Origin: Xanthomonas citri pv. mangiferaeindicae
GTDB lineage: Bacteria; Pseudomonadota; Gammaproteobacteria; Xanthomonadales; Xanthomonadaceae
Assembly (NCBI GenBank): GCA_002240395.1
Contig: CP016836.1
Location: forward strand, 1,736,001-1,800,000
Direction: 5' to 3'
Length of the DNA stretch: 64,000 bases
Under the pieces are notes generated by a model. The model was not told the origin of the DNA. It ran no database searches and saw only the letters and a program-made list of their open reading frames with translations. Positions 7,944 to 15,565 of the stretch are shown piece by piece. A program made the translations under genes and the position numbers. Within the stretch, counting starts at the first letter, position 1. The number at the start of each line of letters is the position of its first letter.

Positions 7944-9797
7944 TTACAGCCGCTGCGCCTTGCCGGCGGCCAGCGCGTCATCGAGCAGGCGCGGCAGGGC
8001 CGCTTCGACCTGGCGGCTGGCTTCGGCCTGGCGCTTGCCGAGCGCGCCCTGTTGGCGGCCCAGTTCGGCCTGCTGTCGGCCCAGCGCACGTTGACGGTCG
8101 CCGAGCTCGCGCTGGCGCGCCGCGATCTCGTCGAGGTCGCGCTGTTCGCTGGCCGGGACGTTGCCGTTGCCGGCCAGTGCGCGCTGCGCGGCGGCGGTGG
8201 CCAGGCGGGCCTGTCGCTGGCTCAGAACGCCCTGCTCGGCGCCGAGCCGGCCTTGCTCCCCGCCCAGCCGACCTTGCTGCGTGCCCAGCTCGCCCTGCTC
8301 GCGGCCCAGGCGGGCGACGGGTTCGAAGAGCGTGTCGAAGCGGCGCAGGGTGGCGGGGTCGCGGATCAGATAGCGGTCGTTGCCACGTCGCAGCCACAGC
8401 GCATCGCCGCTGCCGGTCTGGCGCTTGGCTTCCTCGAAATCCTCCGTCGACCCGCTCATGGCGAAATCGGCGCCGCCGCGGCTCCGCACATAGGCTTGGG
8501 ACGTCCGGCCGGAGATCTGGACCTGACGGGTGCCGACCGTCGTCGCCGAGGCGAGCGACGACGCGATTGCGGGTGCGGCGGCGGCCAGGGCTTCGGACGT
8601 GGCGGCGGCCGTGATCGCGGCGATGTCGACCGACCTGATCGCGGCCTCGGCCTCTTGCGCCGCGGCGGCGGCGATCTTGGCAACCTCTTCTGCGCTGAGC
8701 GCGGCGGCCACCGCCGCGGTGATTGCCGGGCGTGCAGGGGCGGCAGGCGCTGCCGGCGTTGCCGGTGCCACTGGCAGCACCGGGCGCGTGGGGGTCGCGG
8801 CAGCGGCTGGCACCGGCGGCACCGCGGCGGCGGGCGCTGCGACCAGCCGCAGCGGCAGCACGCCGGCGACGGCGACCCCGAGCAGCAGCACAGAGGCGCC
8901 CAGGCGCGAGGAGGAATGCGTGGTCTGCAGCATGGTCAGTCTCCGCTTGAGGCTCAGGAAGGTCGGTGAGGCACTGGCCAGGCACGCGGGCCGGCCGGGC
9001 GTGACGCCCAGGCGCACCAGCAATCGACCGTAGCCGTGCCGGCAGCGGTGGTCGCCGGCGACCACCGCAGCGTCGCAGGCGGCCTCGCGGGCGATGCCGT
9101 ACTCGCGCACGGCCAGATGCACCAGGGGGTGGAAGAACAGCAGGTGGCGCGCCAGCGTCGGGACCCAGCCCAGCCACAGGTCGCCGCGGCGCAGATGCAC
9201 CAGCTCATGCGTCAGCGCCATGTCCAGCTCGTCGCTGTCGAGCGCGGTCTGCTCGGGCAGCAGCAATGTCGGGCGCAGGGCACCGACCAGTTGCGGCGAG
9301 GCGATCCGGGCGGAGATCCGCAGTGTCGGCACCCGCCGCAGGCCGTGGGCCTCGCAGGCCAGCGCCAGCGCCTGGGTCAGCGAGGCGTCGGTGCAGGGAC
9401 GCGCGCTGCGGACGACGGCGCGGGCCTCGCGCCAACCGCGCAGCGTGCCGGCAGCCATCACCAGGACGCCGGCGGCCCACAGCGCCGCGATCGCGACCGG
9501 CCACAACGGCGCGGCGACCTGCGGCGCCTGCACGGCGACGATCGCGACGTCGCTGGCGGGCAGCGCCAGTGCCGGCATCGGCGGCGGGGCGGTGGCCGGC
9601 AGCCACGGCAGTTCCAGCGGGCCGACGGTCAGGCCCAGCACGGCCTGCAGACCCACCAGCCACCACAGCCAGCACTGGCTGGCGGCGGACAGCCGCGGCA
9701 GCCAGCGACACAGGCCCCAGACCACGGCGGCGAGCACCAGGGTGTGCAGGCTGGTCGTGGCCAGGCGTTCGAGCAGCATCGCGATCGTGGTGTCCAT
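7944..9797 (-). CDS. M56 family (BlaR1/MecR1-like) membrane metallopeptidase with Gln-rich C-terminal repeats
   Basis: The product is 617 residues. N-terminal hydrophobic helices (LATTSLHTLVLAAVVWGLC; QCWLWWLVGLQAVLGLTVG; PLWPVAIAALWAAGVLVMAA) precede the zinc motif HELVH at residues 197-201, followed by RRGD. A further helix (GASVLLLGVAVAGVLPL) leads to a Pro/Ala-rich linker, a long Ala-rich helical segment and a small domain (LRRGNDRYLIRDPATL). The C-terminus is a run of heptad-like units such as QGRLGGE, QRALGRQ, QAELGRQ and QGALGKR. BlaR1 relatives cleave a BlaI repressor on signal. No penicillin-binding sensor domain is present, so the signal is probably not a beta-lactam. GGAGG lies seven bases before the ATG, and the start is two bases after the blaI stop. 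Confidence 0.9.
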   Translation of the reverse strand: MDTTIAMLLERLATTSLHTLVLAAVVWGLCRWLPRLSAASQCWLWWLVGLQAVLGLTVGPLELPWLPATAPPPMPALALPASDVAIVAVQAPQVAAPLWPVAIAALWAAGVLVMAAGTLRGWREARAVVRSARPCTDASLTQALALACEAHGLRRVPTLRISARIASPQLVGALRPTLLLPEQTALDSDELDMALTHELVHLRRGDLWLGWVPTLARHLLFFHPLVHLAVREYGIAREAACDAAVVAGDHRCRHGYGRLLVRLGVTPGRPACLASASPTFLSLKRRLTMLQTTHSSSRLGASVLLLGVAVAGVLPLRLVAAPAAAVPPVPAAAATPTRPVLPVAPATPAAPAAPARPAITAAVAAALSAEEVAKIAAAAAQEAEAAIRSVDIAAITAAATSEALAAAAPAIASSLASATTVGTRQVQISGRTSQAYVRSRGGADFAMSGSTEDFEEAKRQTGSGDALWLRRGNDRYLIRDPATLRRFDTLFEPVARLGREQGELGTQQGRLGGEQGRLGAEQGVLSQRQARLATAAAQRALAGNGNVPASEQRDLDEIAARQRELGDRQRALGRQQAELGRQQGALGKRQAEASRQVEAALPRLLDDALAAGKAQRL

Positions 9798-9799
9798 GC

Positions 9800-10186
9800 T
9801 CAATCCTCCCCGCGCTCGGATTGCAGGCGTGCGACCAGCGCCTCGAGTTCGGCCAGCTCGTCGTCGCTGACCTTGCCGCGCTTGGACATGAAGGCCACGA
9901 ACGGGCTCACCGAGCCCTGCAGGGTCTTCTCGACGAAGGCCGCGACCGCGCCCTGCACCACGTCGTCCTCGCCGCGCGTGGCGGCATAGCGGTAGACACC
10001 GTCGACGCGGTGGCGGCGCAGATAGCCTTTGGCGCGCAGGCGCTCCATCATCGTGAGCACCGTCGAGCGCGCCAGGCCGCGCGCCTCGCCGAAGTCGGCG
10101 GCGACTTCGCCGACCGTCGCGTCGCCTTGCTGTCCGATCGACTGGAGCAAGGCGAGCTCCTGGTCTCCGATCGTGGATCTGGCCAT
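9800..10186 (-). CDS. blaI: BlaI/MecI/CopY family transcriptional repressor
   Basis: The product is 128 residues, the usual length. A winged helix is at about residues 5-75 (VGEVAADFGEARGLARSTVLTMMERL; cited core RSTVLTMMERLRAKGYL), followed by the family segment YRYAATRGED and a C-terminal dimerisation part (FVEKTLQGSVSPFVAFM). It is cotranscribed with the M56 gene two bases downstream. Repressor and peptidase form the usual sense-and-release pair. Two dyads matching BlaI-type operators lie directly upstream (10203-10245), so it very likely represses its own operon. No beta-lactamase gene lies next to it. Confidence 0.92.
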   Translation of the reverse strand: MARSTIGDQELALLQSIGQQGDATVGEVAADFGEARGLARSTVLTMMERLRAKGYLRRHRVDGVYRYAATRGEDDVVQGAVAAFVEKTLQGSVSPFVAFMSKRGKVSDDELAELEALVARLQSERGED

Positions 10187-10202
10187 GCTGGTATTCCCGG
10201 TT

Positions 10203-10245
10203 GACTACAGATGTCGTCAGGCTAGGCGTGACGACAGTTGTCGTC
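10203..10245 (-). promoter_or_regulatory. blaI promoter with two BlaI-type operator dyads
   Basis: Two 16-bp dyads are visible: GACTACAGATGTCGTC (10203-10218) and GACGACAGTTGTCGTC (10230-10245). Both fit the ACA-nn-TGT core of BlaI/MecI operators, and their centres are 27 bp apart. Reading toward blaI, a -35 box TTGACG (10247-10242) and a weak -10 box TAGCCT (10224-10219) have 17-bp spacing. One dyad therefore covers the -35/spacer and the other the start region. This is read directly from sequence; binding is inferred. Confidence 0.8.
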
Positions 10246-10377
10246 AACCATGACCGATGGCATGGGTGTACCGGGCGACGTGCCGCAATCGACCGATTTC
10301 GGCTTGTCCGGGACTCCACACACGCCTGTCCGCTCGCCGGTGTACGCTGGCCGCGACCGGACCTGCGGAAGACTTCG

Positions 10378-11010
10378 ATGAAGACCGTGTTGGTGGCCAG
10401 TTCCAAGGGCGGCGTCGGCAAGACCACGATCGCCACCCATCTCGCTGCGCATGCGGCGCTGGCGGGCGAGTCGACCGTGCTGGTCGATGCCGACCCGCAG
10501 CACTCCTCCACCCGCTGGGCCGAGCGCCGCGCCGGACTCGACAGCGCGGTGCTGCCGATCGACGGCAGTGCGCGGCACCGCAAGGTGCTGGCGGCGGTCC
10601 CCGAGGGCACGACGCGGTTGATCATCGACGCCGCCGCCGGTGCGATGGCCGACGATCTGGACGCCTATCTGGAAGCCGCCGATGCGATCGTGGTGCCGGT
10701 GCTGCCGTCGGCGCTCGACATCGATGCGACGGTGGGCTTTCTGAACACGCTGGCCCGTCATCCGCATGTGCGTCGCGGCAGCACCCGCGTGGGCCTGGTC
10801 GCCAATCGGTTGCGGCCGTGGACCAATGCCTCGCAGCAGGCGCTCGATCTGCTCGCGCAATGGCCGTACCCGGTGGTCGCGCAGCTGCGCGACAGCCAGG
10901 CCTACGTCATGCTCGTGGGGCTGGGCCGCAGCCTGTTCGACTACCATTCGGCGCAGGTGCGCGAGCATCAGGACGATTGGACGCCGCTGCTGAAGTGGCT
11001 GAAGAAGTAA
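10378..11010 (+). CDS. ParA/MinD-like P-loop ATPase (orphan)
   Basis: The product is 210 residues. The deviant Walker A motif KGGVGKTT is at residues 10-17, Walker A' is VLVDADPQHS (about 36-45), and LIIDAAAGA is the Walker B region. These features are typical of ParA-type ATPases that form ATP-dependent dimers, often on DNA. It is short, like the single-domain ParA/MipZ-like proteins, and lacks an N-terminal HTH. No parB or parS-like gene is adjacent, and replicon-partition context is absent, so its cargo is unknown. GGAAG lies just upstream of the ATG. It is divergent from blaI, about 190 bp away. Confidence 0.85.
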   Translation: MKTVLVASSKGGVGKTTIATHLAAHAALAGESTVLVDADPQHSSTRWAERRAGLDSAVLPIDGSARHRKVLAAVPEGTTRLIIDAAAGAMADDLDAYLEAADAIVVPVLPSALDIDATVGFLNTLARHPHVRRGSTRVGLVANRLRPWTNASQQALDLLAQWPYPVVAQLRDSQAYVMLVGLGRSLFDYHSAQVREHQDDWTPLLKWLKK

Positions 11011-11052
11011 CCGCGCACCCGATCCCGACCCGACGACGAGACCGCCACGCCC

Positions 11053-11529
11053 ATGCGCGAACTGATCCTGCTCCGCCACGCCCACGCCGACCCTGCGCTG
11101 CCCGGACAGGCGGACATCGACCGTCCGCTGTCGGCCGAGGGCCTGGCCGAGGCCGAGGCCGCCGGGCGCTGGTTGCGCGACAAGGCGCTGATCCCCGACT
11201 GCGTGCTCTGCTCGCCGGCCAGGCGCACGCGCGAGACGCTCGAGGCGGTGCTGGGCGTGGTCGGCTACGTCGATCAGCGCCTGGAACCTGCGATCTACGA
11301 AGCCACGCCCGGCACGCTGGCCGGCCTGGTCGACGACCATCGCGAGGTCGGGCGGTTGCTGCTGGTCGGCCACAACCCCGGCCTTGAGCGGCTCGCGGCG
11401 CTGCTGCACAGCGGCCAGTCGGGCGACTACCGCGGCATGCCGCCCGGCGGCATCGCGGTGTTGAGCCTGCGCGACGATGCCGCGGTCGAGCCGGGCGTCG
11501 CCGACCTGTCGGCGTTCTGGTGGCCCTGA
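11053..11529 (+). CDS. sixA: SixA-type phosphohistidine phosphatase
   Basis: The product is 158 residues of the histidine phosphatase superfamily. The phosphorylatable His is in LLRHAHAD (about residues 7-13), the second catalytic His is in VGHNPG, and the arginine segment is CSPARRTRETLE. E. coli SixA dephosphorylates phosphohistidine of the nitrogen PTS and ArcB; the substrate here is inferred only. It starts 42 bp after the ParA-like gene and overlaps or abuts the YceI gene, suggesting an operon sixA-yceI-pld. Confidence 0.88.
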   Translation: MRELILLRHAHADPALPGQADIDRPLSAEGLAEAEAAGRWLRDKALIPDCVLCSPARRTRETLEAVLGVVGYVDQRLEPAIYEATPGTLAGLVDDHREVGRLLLVGHNPGLERLAALLHSGQSGDYRGMPPGGIAVLSLRDDAAVEPGVADLSAFWWP

Positions 11530-11546
11530 GCGTCACGTTCGGGACG

Positions 11547-12170
11547 ATGCCAACGACGCGGGGGCGCATTGCGCATGCGGGCAGCAGGCCTTCGCCTGTC
11601 GCCGCGTGGCTGCTGGTGGCAAGCCTGTGGCTGGCGGCGATCACGGCTGCGCCGGTGCTGGCGAGCGAGACCCGTGCGCTGGTGCTCGACACCGCGCGCT
11701 CGGACATCGGCTTCCAGTTGCGCACGCGCTGGGGCCAGCAGCTCGAAGGCCGGTTCGAGGATTGGCGCGGTGAGATCGTGGTGCTGCCCGACGGGCGGCA
11801 TCAGGTGCACTTGACGCTGCCCACCGGCGGCGTGGAGATCGTCGGCAGTCGCAGCTACACCCGCATCACCCGGGGCGCCGGCTTCTTCGATGTCGAGCGC
11901 CATCCCGAAGTGCGGTTCGTGTCCGATCCCTATCCGCCGACGCTCGCGCGCGAGGGCGGTGCGATGACCGGCGTGCTGAGCATCCGCGGCATCGCCCAGC
12001 GCGAGACATTCCGGATCGCGCAGGCGCAGTGCGCGCGTCCGGCCGTGGATTGTGACGTCGTGGGCGAGGGCGATGTCCGCAGAAGTCGTTATGCGATGGA
12101 CCGTTGGGGCTACGCCTTGTCCGACCAGGTCCGCTTCACGCTGCGGATCCGGGCGGTGGAGCCGCACTGA
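11547..12170 (+). CDS. YceI family periplasmic protein
   Basis: The product is 207 residues from ATG 11547; a GTG at 11520, inside the sixA end, would add nine residues. A signal peptide is seen (VAAWLLVASLWLAAITAAPVLA). The lipocalin-like YceI domain follows, with ARSDIGFQLRTRWGQQLEGRF near the start of the mature protein (first residues ARSDIGFQL) and GFFDVERHPEVRFVS and GVLSIRGIAQRETF as family blocks. YceI proteins bind isoprenoid-type lipids; the biological role is not settled. The stop codon overlaps the next ATG by one base (TGATG), so translation is probably coupled. Confidence 0.82.
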   Translation: MPTTRGRIAHAGSRPSPVAAWLLVASLWLAAITAAPVLASETRALVLDTARSDIGFQLRTRWGQQLEGRFEDWRGEIVVLPDGRHQVHLTLPTGGVEIVGSRSYTRITRGAGFFDVERHPEVRFVSDPYPPTLAREGGAMTGVLSIRGIAQRETFRIAQAQCARPAVDCDVVGEGDVRRSRYAMDRWGYALSDQVRFTLRIRAVEPH

Positions 12171-14116
12171 TGCGCTGGATCGGACGTGCCCTGCTGCTGG
12201 CGGCCACGCTGGCCACCGGCGCCTGTACAACGCTCACGTCCGCGCAGCGCGAACGTGCGGCGCAGATCGCGATTGAGGCGCGCGACACCACCATCGTGTG
12301 CGAGCGTGCCGACGCCTGCGCGACGCCGTCGCCGTTGCGCGAACTGGGCGTGCGCGCCTTCGCACGCAGCGCGCCCGAGGCGCCGCGTCACTCGGCATTG
12401 TTGCTCGAGTACGGACAGGATGCGTTGATCGCGCGGCTGGACCTGATCCGCGGCGCGCAGCACACCCTCGATGTGCAGACCTACATCTTCGACGAGGACG
12501 ATTCGGGCCATCTGGTGCTCGAGGAACTGTTGGCCGCCGCCCGCCGCGGCGTGCGCGTGCGGCTGCTGGTCGACCAGCTCTCGGCGCTGCGCACCGTCGA
12601 GACCCTCACCGCGCTGGCCGGTGCGCATGTCGGTTTCGAGCTGCGCATCTACAACCCAGTGCTCGGCCGCGCACGCATCAGCTATCCGCGCTACGCACTG
12701 GCCGCGGCGTGTTGCTGGCGCCGGCTCAATCAGCGCATGCACAGCAAGGCGCTGCTGGTCGACGGCCTGGTCGGCATCACCGGCGGCCGCAACTACCAGG
12801 ACGACTATTTCGACTGGAACGACAGCTTCAACTTCCGCGACCGCGATGTTCTGGTCGCCGGCCCGGTGGTGGCCGACATGGCCGCGAACTTCGAGGCGTT
12901 CTGGCAGTCGTCGCTGAGCACGCCGGTCGAGCAACTCACCGACGTCGGCCAGCATCTGCTGCGCGGCGGTGTGCCCGATGTGTCGTTCCTGGACTATGCG
13001 CGGCCCGAGCGCGTGGCCTCGGTCTCGGCCGACGCCAGCGATGCGGTGCTGGTGCAGCAGCGTCTGGCCGCGGCCGCGCTCGAGGTGGGCCACGTGGAGT
13101 TCATCGGCGACCTGCCGGCCAAGCACAAGCGCGACCACGAGCGCGCGCAGGACGCGACCGCCGCTACACCGCGACTGCGCGAATTGATCGAGTCGGCCGA
13201 CCACGATGTGCTGCTGCAGACCCCGTACCTGGTGCTGTCCAAGCCGGCCGAGCAGATGTTCGAGACGCTGCGCGAACGGCCCGATCCGCCCCAGGTCACG
13301 GTGTCGACCAACAGCCTGGCGGCGACCGATTCGTTCATCACCTACGCGCTGTCCTACAAGTACAAGCGCCGGCATCTGCGCGATTTCGGCTTCCATATCT
13401 ACGAATACAAGCCGTTTCCCGAGGACGCGCCGATCGATCTGGAGGCGACCGGCGCAGTCGGCATCTCCTGGAATGCCGACGGCAGCGTCAACATCGAGGA
13501 GAGCGGTGCAGAGGGCGTGGCGACGACGCGGGAGGCCGCGCTCGCGGCCAGGCCCGAAAGCGCACCGCCGCTCACGCGCGAGTACTCGGCGCTGCGCTAC
13601 GCCGGTATCGGCGTGAACCGGCGCGTGCCGCTCAACCGCGCCGGCGTGCGCGTCGGGCTGCATGCCAAGTCGATGGTGATCGACGACCGGGTCGGCGTCG
13701 TCGGCACGCACAACTTCGATCCGCGCGGCGACACGCTCAACACCGAAAGTGCGATCGTCATCGCCGACCCTGCCTTCGCACGCCGGTTGGCGGCGAGCAT
13801 CCATCGCGACATCGCGCCGGCGAACTCGTGGACCATTGCCCGGCGCGACAAGCCGCCGTTCTTCTCCGGCATCGACTACACGATGGCGAAGATCTCCGAG
13901 CGATTGCCGGTGTTCGACCTGTGGCCCACGCGCTATGCGACCAGCTATGAGTTCCGGCCCGGGCCCGATTGCCCGGAACCGCTGTCGCCCGACGATCCCG
14001 GCTTTCGTGCCTGTTACGTGCCTGTCGGTGACTTCCCCGAAGTCAGCCTCGGTTGGCGCAGCCTGCTGACCCGGATTTCGACCGCCTTCGGGGCAGGCCT
14101 GGTGCCGATCCTGTAG
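12170..14116 (+). CDS. Phospholipase D family lipoprotein (cardiolipin synthase C-like)
   Basis: The product is 648 residues. The lipobox LATGAC places the lipidated Cys at residue 19. Two HKD motifs mark the two halves of the active site: HSKALLVDG with H191/K193/D198, followed by GGRNYQDDYF, and HAKSMVIDD with H498/K500/D505, followed by GTHNFDPRGDTLNTE. This spacing and length match the ClsC/YmdC-type group that transfers phosphatidyl groups. An extra central insert (about 415-465) is acidic and variable. ATG overlaps the YceI stop codon. Confidence 0.88.
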   Translation: MRWIGRALLLAATLATGACTTLTSAQRERAAQIAIEARDTTIVCERADACATPSPLRELGVRAFARSAPEAPRHSALLLEYGQDALIARLDLIRGAQHTLDVQTYIFDEDDSGHLVLEELLAAARRGVRVRLLVDQLSALRTVETLTALAGAHVGFELRIYNPVLGRARISYPRYALAAACCWRRLNQRMHSKALLVDGLVGITGGRNYQDDYFDWNDSFNFRDRDVLVAGPVVADMAANFEAFWQSSLSTPVEQLTDVGQHLLRGGVPDVSFLDYARPERVASVSADASDAVLVQQRLAAAALEVGHVEFIGDLPAKHKRDHERAQDATAATPRLRELIESADHDVLLQTPYLVLSKPAEQMFETLRERPDPPQVTVSTNSLAATDSFITYALSYKYKRRHLRDFGFHIYEYKPFPEDAPIDLEATGAVGISWNADGSVNIEESGAEGVATTREAALAARPESAPPLTREYSALRYAGIGVNRRVPLNRAGVRVGLHAKSMVIDDRVGVVGTHNFDPRGDTLNTESAIVIADPAFARRLAASIHRDIAPANSWTIARRDKPPFFSGIDYTMAKISERLPVFDLWPTRYATSYEFRPGPDCPEPLSPDDPGFRACYVPVGDFPEVSLGWRSLLTRISTAFGAGLVPIL

Positions 14117-14261
14117 CGAGCGCCGGCGACGGCGCGCTGTGGGGGGCGTCTCAGGCTGGCGAGGGACGTGACGTGCGTGCTCCCCCGGTCGTGTCAGGAG
14201 CGCCCGCTTCCCGCGTACGCGTGCATTTTCGCTCTTCGAGGGAGGCGGGAAGGGCACTTAG

Positions 14262-14420
14262 TGGGGAAAGCCCGTGCCCCCACCCGGCGCGCTGCACGCG
14301 CCGGCCTCCCCCGCAGGCGGAGGAGGCACTCACGCGCGGTCCCCACTCCTTGCGGCGTCCCTCACGCGCGCGCGGTCCTGCTTTCTTCTCCTTCCCCCGC
14401 CTGCGGGGCATTGCGTCCGG
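14262..14420. repeat. Degenerate copies of the GC-rich double-palindrome repeat
   Basis: The 492-bp gap after the phospholipase D gene has no supported gene up to 14608. Around 14275-14325 the unit reads in reverse orientation (CCCCCACCCGGCGCGCTGCA, then GGCCTCCCCCGCAGGCGGAG). At 14393-14412 a fragment of a second module (CTTCCCCCGCCTGCGGGGCA) follows. Bases 14480-14608 are more AT-rich and look like a promoter region for the following small genes. Confidence 0.7.
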
Positions 14421-14558
14421 TGCGGCCCGGATCGATCAAGTCGGGCAAATCCCCCAATCGGCGCGGAGCGGCCTCTTGGCTCAAAAATAAACAAAAGCTG
14501 AACAATCACGGGTTCGGGCACCGATATGACCTCCGGCACATGGTGTTCTCGAACGGTG

Positions 14559-14578
14559 GTGTTGTAGTCTACCAACAC
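14559..14578. promoter_or_regulatory. Inverted repeat upstream of the small-gene pair, candidate operator
   Basis: GTGTTGTAGTCTACCAACAC is an inverted repeat: GTGTT pairs with AACAC and GTAG with CTAC, with one bulged C. It lies 31 bp before the ATG at 14609 and downstream of the AT-rich stretch CAAAAATAAACAAAAGC (about 14480-14497). It may be a regulator-binding site or the leader of the short transcript; the regulator is unknown. Confidence 0.4.
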
Positions 14579-14608
14579 ACCGAATCACAGCCACACCGGA
14601 GCACGACC

Positions 14609-14755
14609 ATGCAGACCCAGACCGCCCCCGCCCAGACCGCCCCCAACGCTGCCTATGTCCGTCCGTTCGGCGTCGGCTACGGCCGCAGCAGTGGCTACGG
14701 CACGCCGCGCAGCTACAGCCAGTCGTCGGTGCCCAGCCGCTTCCGTGTCGCCTGA
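14609..14755 (+). CDS. Small Gly/Tyr/Ser-rich peptide, 48 residues, with C-terminal VPSRFRVA
   Basis: The family is not recognised. The ATG is preceded by GGAG at a seven-base spacing (ACACCGGAGCACGACCATG), which supports expression. The peptide starts with a Gln/Thr/Ala-rich section (MQTQTAPAQTAPNAAYVRPF), then has GYGRSSGYG and SYSQSS, and ends in VPSRFRVA. It has no cysteine, no signal peptide and no membrane segment. Its last eight residues match the end of the next small gene (LPQRFRFA). Gly/Arg/Tyr-rich composition is seen in nucleic-acid-binding or disordered peptides, but no function can be assigned. Confidence 0.6.
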   Translation: MQTQTAPAQTAPNAAYVRPFGVGYGRSSGYGTPRSYSQSSVPSRFRVA

Positions 14756-14789
14756 TCGTCCCTCCACGCCCTCGCCCCGGACCTTCGCC

Positions 14790-14951
14790 ATGACCCGCAT
14801 GCTCGCCATCGTTCACGCTGCCGCCCGTCTCGCCCCGATGTCTTCGCTGCCGCGCGATCCCGTCCGCGCGCAGGCCGCCCGCCGTCGGACCGGCGTCGGT
14901 GCCCGCGGTCGCGATGCCGGGTCGCTGCCGCAGCGGTTTCGCTTCGCCTGA
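14790..14951 (+). CDS. Small basic peptide, 53 residues, with C-terminal LPQRFRFA
   Basis: The family is not recognised. It begins 34 bp after the previous small gene and ends in the same pattern, S-[VL]-P-x-R-F-R-x-A. The DNA at the two ends is also similar but differs at several synonymous or conservative positions (TCGGTGCCCAGCCGCTTCCG against TCGCTGCCGCAGCGGTTTCG), which suggests selection on the peptide. The N-terminus MTRMLAIVHAAARLAPM is amphipathic, and the middle is Arg/Ala/Gly-rich. Only a weak GGA precedes the ATG, so it may be translated by coupling. Confidence 0.5.
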   Translation: MTRMLAIVHAAARLAPMSSLPRDPVRAQAARRRTGVGARGRDAGSLPQRFRFA

Positions 14952-15093
14952 TCGGCCGGACCAGCCCCAACGTGCAGGGCCGCGCGACGCCGACCCGTCG
15001 CTGACCGCCCGGCCGCACCGCAACGCACCGGTGCATGCGCCACGTCGAGGAACGGCCTAAGCTGGCGCGTTCCCGCCCGGAGTTCCGCGCCGC

Positions 15094-15510
15094 ATGTTCC
15101 GCAGCGACACCACGGTCGAGCAGCTCAACGCGCTGTCGGCCAATACCGCGATCGCCACGCTCGGCATCGTCTTCACCGAGATCGGCCCCGATTACGTGCG
15201 CGCGACCATGCCGGTCGATGCGCGGACCCACCAGCCCTACGGGCTGCTGCACGGCGGCGCGTCTGCGCTGCTGGCCGAGACGATCGGCAGCACCGCCGGC
15301 GGTCTGGCCGCGCCCGAGGGCTGCGGCGTCGTCGGCATCGAGATCAACGCCAACCACCTGCGCGGCGTGCGCAGCGGCACGGTCACCGGCACCGCGCGCG
15401 CGCTGCACGTGGGCCGCAGCACGCAGGTCTGGGACATCCGCATCGAGGATGCCGGCGGTCGGCTGGTTTGCGCCTCGCGGCTGACGCTGGCGGTGATCCC
15501 CAAGCCGTGA
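15094..15510 (+). CDS. PaaI/YdiI-type hotdog-fold thioesterase
   Basis: The product is 138 residues, the usual length. The hotdog signature HGGASALLAETIGS supplies the family acid (Glu) and the acyl-CoA site. GVVGIEINANHLRGV and VWDIRIEDAGGRLV are the next beta strands. Such proteins hydrolyse aryl- or acyl-CoA (for example DHNA-CoA in menaquinone synthesis, or enterobactin proofreading). This window has no menaquinone or phenylacetate genes, so the substrate stays open. It lies between the small-gene pair and the acyltransferase. Confidence 0.88.
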   Translation: MFRSDTTVEQLNALSANTAIATLGIVFTEIGPDYVRATMPVDARTHQPYGLLHGGASALLAETIGSTAGGLAAPEGCGVVGIEINANHLRGVRSGTVTGTARALHVGRSTQVWDIRIEDAGGRLVCASRLTLAVIPKP

Positions 15511-15565
15511 GCGCACCCTCGTCAGGCAGTGGCGCGCGTGTGATCGGTTTGGGTATGGTGCGCGC

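Noticed and set aside
7944..8470. Separate low-complexity gene in the C-terminal part of the M56 gene
   Set aside because: The Gln-rich repeats are in the same frame as the peptidase domain, without any stop or new ribosome site.
12110..14257. 715-codon minus-strand frame opposite the phospholipase D gene
   Set aside because: The plus strand has both HKD motifs and a lipobox; the minus frame is an antisense shadow.
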